In this document: positions 61,388-64,000 of the stretch, in pieces
How positions within the stretch are numbered: position 1 is the first letter of the stretch
Layout: every line of letters begins with the position of its first letter
NCBI GenBank assembly: GCA_020636405.1
Contig: JACJXW010000006.1
Location: 372,001-436,000 of the forward strand
Reading direction: 5' to 3'
Length of the DNA: 64,000 nucleotides
Origin: Lewinellaceae bacterium
Lineage (GTDB): Bacteria; Bacteroidota; Bacteroidia; Chitinophagales; Saprospiraceae
Notes under the pieces: model-generated
What the model was told of the DNA's origin: nothing
The model's input: only the letters and a program-made list of their open reading frames with translations
Databases searched by the model: none
Made by a program: the position numbers and the translations under genes

Positions 61388-61436
61388 GCCCAGAGAAGAA
61401 CCGCCATCATATCCAAACAGATGGTTTATTTTTCTT

Positions 61437-62339
61437 CTAGAAAAACATTTCCTGTGCTACCCGATAGGTATTGGCGTGCGCTTCGATGATATGTGCCAGC
61501 CGTTCGGAATATCCTCCTCCCATACTGATGGCTACAGGCAGTCCATTCTTCCTGCAGGTATCCAGCACAAAGCGGTCCCGTTCACGGCATCCCTGAAGGC
61601 TGAGGCTTAGCCTTCCAAGTTTATCCGACCAGATCACATCAACTCCCGAGAGATAGAAAACCTGCTGGGGCTGAACTTCATCAATGAGCCGTGGAAGGGT
61701 TTCGTAGAGGTTTTTCAGGTAAGGGCCGTCTTCGGTTTTATCCGGCAGCCCGATATCCAGGTCGGAAGGTTCTTTGCGGAGCGGGTAGTTTCTTTCGCCG
61801 TGCATGCTGAAGGTGAACACACGGGGTTCCTGCCGGAAGATCTGAGCGGTACCATTGCCCTGATGGACGTCCAGGTCGATGACGAGTATTTTCTCTACTA
61901 TATTATGGTGTAAAAGGTAGTTGGCGGCGATGGCGATGTCGTTCAGCAGGCAGAACCCCTCTCCTTTATAGGTAAAAGAATGATGGGTGCCTCCGGCCAC
62001 ATTGAGGGCAACGCCGTACTGGCGGGAATACAATGCGCACTGTAGCGTGCCGTTGGCAATATGCCGTCCCCGTTGCACTAGTCTTTCCGACATGGGGAAG
62101 CCGATCGCCCGTATCTCGCGGCGGCTGAGCTCCTGATTTTTGAGCTTTTCCCAGTATGCTTGTTCGTGGGTCAACAGAATGGTTTCCTCCGGCAGCGCTT
62201 CAGGATGGAAAAAGTTTTCTTCCTTTACAGTGCCTTCGTAGAGCAGTTGCTCGGGCAGCAGCTCGTACTTCACCATTGGAAACCGGTGCTTTTCCGGTAA
62301 CTCATATTTGTATACAGGGGAAAACGCGATCTTCAGCAT
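61437..62339 (-). CDS. Histone deacetylase superfamily protein
   Basis: A 300-residue zinc amidohydrolase of the arginase/HDAC fold; bacterial members deacetylate proteins (AcuC) or small amines. The charge-relay pair His119-His120 is in GGTHHSF, metal ligands Asp157 and His159 are in IDLDVHQGNGT, a third Asp is in YLSGVDVIWSD, and the C-terminal GGGY is present. All catalytic residues are kept. The real substrate is unknown. It is upstream of a minus-strand terminator in the island and divergent from lysS. Confidence 0.92.
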   Translation of the reverse strand: MLKIAFSPVYKYELPEKHRFPMVKYELLPEQLLYEGTVKEENFFHPEALPEETILLTHEQAYWEKLKNQELSRREIRAIGFPMSERLVQRGRHIANGTLQCALYSRQYGVALNVAGGTHHSFTYKGEGFCLLNDIAIAANYLLHHNIVEKILVIDLDVHQGNGTAQIFRQEPRVFTFSMHGERNYPLRKEPSDLDIGLPDKTEDGPYLKNLYETLPRLIDEVQPQQVFYLSGVDVIWSDKLGRLSLSLQGCRERDRFVLDTCRKNGLPVAISMGGGYSERLAHIIEAHANTYRVAQEMFF

Positions 62340-62410
62340 TTACTCGTCCAATTGTAGCTGAACAAGAGAACTGTATACCGGGGTAGAAGGTTTAATTTCA
62401 TCCACAGGGT

Positions 62411-62441
62411 TTTAAGGACTTGTTCAAAAAAACTATTTTTG
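62411..62441 (+). promoter_or_regulatory. Candidate promoter of lysS
   Basis: TTTA at 62411-62414, exactly 19 bases, then the perfect -7 box TATTTTTG at 62434-62441. Predicted start near 62447, leader of about 67 nt. Confidence 0.6.
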
Positions 62442-62513
62442 CATCTTCTCCGCATTCGGAACATTATTTCCGAAAAATCTATTTGAAAGGAAAAGAAAAA
62501 TATCAAAATACGC

Positions 62514-64000
62514 ATGCAACTCAGCGAACAGGAAATCGTCCGTAGGGAAAACCTCCAGAAGATCAAAGATTTAGGTTTTAATCCTTTTCCCGCCGAAGAA
62601 TTTAAACTGGACTTCAGGTCCGATGAAATCACCACGGAACAATATCAGTCAGCCTTGGCCCGGTCTTTGGAACTGATCCGTGGGGTCGGCCCGGAGCAGT
62701 CGGTTAAATTGATGCACGCTCTTTTCAAAAGCCGGGGAAAAACCGCCCCGCTTTTGGCGGACGAAGCCTTCCTCGAAGAGGTGCCTATCTCAGAAACAGT
62801 CGAATTTGCCGATGAGGCAGGCCACAACCCCGTATCCCTGGAAGACTTCTTTGCGGAAGCCAGGGAATCGGCCTTGGGCGAATATTCCAAAGATAAAAAA
62901 GGAGCTGTTCAAATTGCCGGCCGTTTCATGGGGCAGCGCGGCCCCTTTGCCAAATTGCAGGATTCCTACGGAACCATCCAATTGTATATCGGAAAGAACG
63001 ACCTGGGGGATACGGAGGAAGAAAAAGAGCGCTACAAGCAGTTGGTTAAACTACTGGACATTGGTGATTTCATCGGTGTTCGCGGGGAGGTCTTTGCCAC
63101 GGGAACTGGCGAGATTTCTGTTCACGTTCGGGAGTTGGTTTTTCTCGGAAAATCCCTGCGGCCCCTGCCTATCGTTAAGCGGGATAAAGAAGGCAACGTA
63201 TATGACGCCTTTACCGACCCTGAACAACGCTACCGGCAACGCTATGTGGACCTGACCGTCAACCCTCAGGTTCGGGAGATATTCCTAAAGCGTTCCAGGC
63301 TGATCAGCGCCATGCGCCGTTTCTTTGACAACAAAGGATGGCTGGAAGTGGAGACCCCTATTCTGCAGCCCATCCATGGAGGCGCGGCCGCCCGCCCTTT
63401 CCGCACGCACCACAACACCCTGGACATGCCCCTCTACCTCCGCATCGCCAATGAGCTCTACCTCAAGCGCCTGATCGTCGGTGGGTTCGAGGGCGTATAC
63501 GAGATCGGGAAAATGTTTCGCAATGAAGGAATGGACCGGACCCACAACCCGGAATTTACCTCCATGGAGATCTATATTGCTTACAAGGACTACCACTGGA
63601 TGATGGAAATGGTGGAGCAGTGTCTTGAATACGTCGCCACCGAAGTCACCGGCAACACCAAGGTGGAATATGAAGGAAAGGTGATCGATTATGCCGGGCC
63701 GTATAAGCGCCTGACCATGTTTGAAGCCATCGAAGAGTATACGGGTATCGATATTTCCAATATGGATGAGGCGGCGCTGCGCGATGTGTGTAAGCAACTG
63801 CACATTGAAGTGGACCCCACTATGGGCAAAGGGAAACTCATCGACGAGATATTCAGCGAAAAGGTGGAGGATCACCTTATCCAGCCAACTTATATCATCG
63901 ATTATCCCATTGAGATGACGCCCCTTGCCAAAAAGCACCGCTCTGTTGATGGCCTGGTAGAACGCTTTGAGCTGTTTGTCAACGGCAAGGAGATCGCCAA
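62514..64000 (+). CDS. lysS: Lysine--tRNA ligase, class II, 3' end outside the window
   Basis: The first 495 codons of LysRS, which charges tRNA-Lys; the frame stays open to the window end. N terminus: LSEQEIVRRENLQKI and GFNPFP. The anticodon-binding OB domain (VQIAGRFMGQRG at 132-143, KLQDSYGTIQLYI) comes about 60 residues later than usual, because of an insertion at about 36-125 (ALARSLELIRGVGPEQSVKL and following). Class II motifs follow: FFDNKGWLEVETPILQP (motif 1) and EIGKMFRNEGMDRTHNPEF (motif 2). The frame has no stop or shift. Confidence 0.95.
   Translation, partial: MQLSEQEIVRRENLQKIKDLGFNPFPAEEFKLDFRSDEITTEQYQSALARSLELIRGVGPEQSVKLMHALFKSRGKTAPLLADEAFLEEVPISETVEFADEAGHNPVSLEDFFAEARESALGEYSKDKKGAVQIAGRFMGQRGPFAKLQDSYGTIQLYIGKNDLGDTEEEKERYKQLVKLLDIGDFIGVRGEVFATGTGEISVHVRELVFLGKSLRPLPIVKRDKEGNVYDAFTDPEQRYRQRYVDLTVNPQVREIFLKRSRLISAMRRFFDNKGWLEVETPILQPIHGGAAARPFRTHHNTLDMPLYLRIANELYLKRLIVGGFEGVYEIGKMFRNEGMDRTHNPEFTSMEIYIAYKDYHWMMEMVEQCLEYVATEVTGNTKVEYEGKVIDYAGPYKRLTMFEAIEEYTGIDISNMDEAALRDVCKQLHIEVDPTMGKGKLIDEIFSEKVEDHLIQPTYIIDYPIEMTPLAKKHRSVDGLVERFELFVNGKEIA

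Larger units (their letters stand above)
60609..61436. other. 828-base AT-rich non-coding island with repeats and hairpins
   Basis: No credible gene. From left: the terminator of the preceding gene (60647-60680), a G/A-rich then A-rich stretch, a strongly AT-rich block (60840-60900), a promoter-like pair (60920-60951), repeat copy 1 with a hairpin unit (61015-61110), a minus-strand terminator (61115-61140), repeat copies 2 and degenerate 4 (61154-61210), a second promoter-like pair (61271-61304), copy 3 and a plus-strand terminator (61328-61387). Confidence 0.75.

Overview
The window looks like a chromosomal segment of a marine-type Bacteroidota bacterium, most likely of the Saprospiria (Lewinella/Phaeodactylibacter-like). 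The reasons are inference from gene content. It carries three type IX secretion (T9SS) cargo-type proteins with C-terminal sorting domains, a T9SS plug protein, and DUF5777 and DUF5723 outer-membrane barrels. Several intergenic regions carry Bacteroidota-style promoters (TTTG-N19-TAnnTTTG), and most starts lack Shine-Dalgarno motifs. Almost everything is single-copy chromosomal housekeeping or envelope content. I see no prophage, CRISPR array, rRNA operon or intact insertion sequence; the one tRNA is tRNA-Ala(GGC).

Layout: 0-9 kb holds a truncated RtcA, a TfoX-N protein, a lipoprotein, tRNA-Ala, a GT39 glycosyltransferase, a YpdA-type bacillithiol-disulfide reductase, a REC-PAS-degenerate kinase-REC protein next to an Rcp1-type response regulator, and a prenyl synthase. 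9-18 kb holds a GNAT enzyme, acylphosphatase, a YtcJ-like amidohydrolase lipoprotein, a large T9SS type B protein, a class C serine hydrolase and a triple-PAS sigma-54 activator. 18-28 kb holds YceI (with a sigma-54-like promoter next to the activator), a MITE-like element, a quinone-detoxification cluster (two VOC ring-cleaving dioxygenases plus an MhqD-like esterase), DUF2279, a thioesterase, DUF4197, a P1 peptidase, a cytochrome c'-like lipoprotein and a MocA-like nucleotidyltransferase. 27-34 kb is a TetR/TolC/adaptor/RND-permease efflux operon. 34-40 kb holds a candidate structured RNA in front of pdxH, a bacilliredoxin, a c-type cytochrome/DUF5777 cluster and a TIGR04282 glycosyltransferase. 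40-49 kb holds an adaptor/TolC pair without a permease, the T9SS plug protein, a 3-methyladenine glycosylase, a T9SS type A protein with an SprB repeat, guaB and tadA. 49-64 kb holds pcm, a phosphohexomutase, an ElaA-like GNAT, DUF5723, a diacylglycerol kinase, a lamin-tail T9SS protein, asd, a coiled-coil DUF349-like protein, an AT-rich hairpin island, an HDAC-family deacetylase and a truncated lysS.

The most unusual signals are non-coding. (1) At least six intergenic loci share one architecture: two arms that are complementary to each other, each arm built of degenerate short tandem words, with different words at each locus. The largest is at 43146-43403. (2) The AT-rich island at 60.75-61.43 kb carries direct copies of ATGTTCATGGGATTATAATT, several hairpins, two promoter-like boxes and a terminator on each strand. 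It looks like a cluster of small RNAs. (3) A ~200-nt unit with its own promoter and a perfect terminator palindrome lies just before pdxH. Protein oddities include a hybrid sensor whose kinase core has lost its phospho-histidine and ATP boxes between two intact receivers, a YpdA with Thr in place of Cys14, an RND permease with two extra membrane segments, and a LysRS with an enlarged N-terminal insertion.
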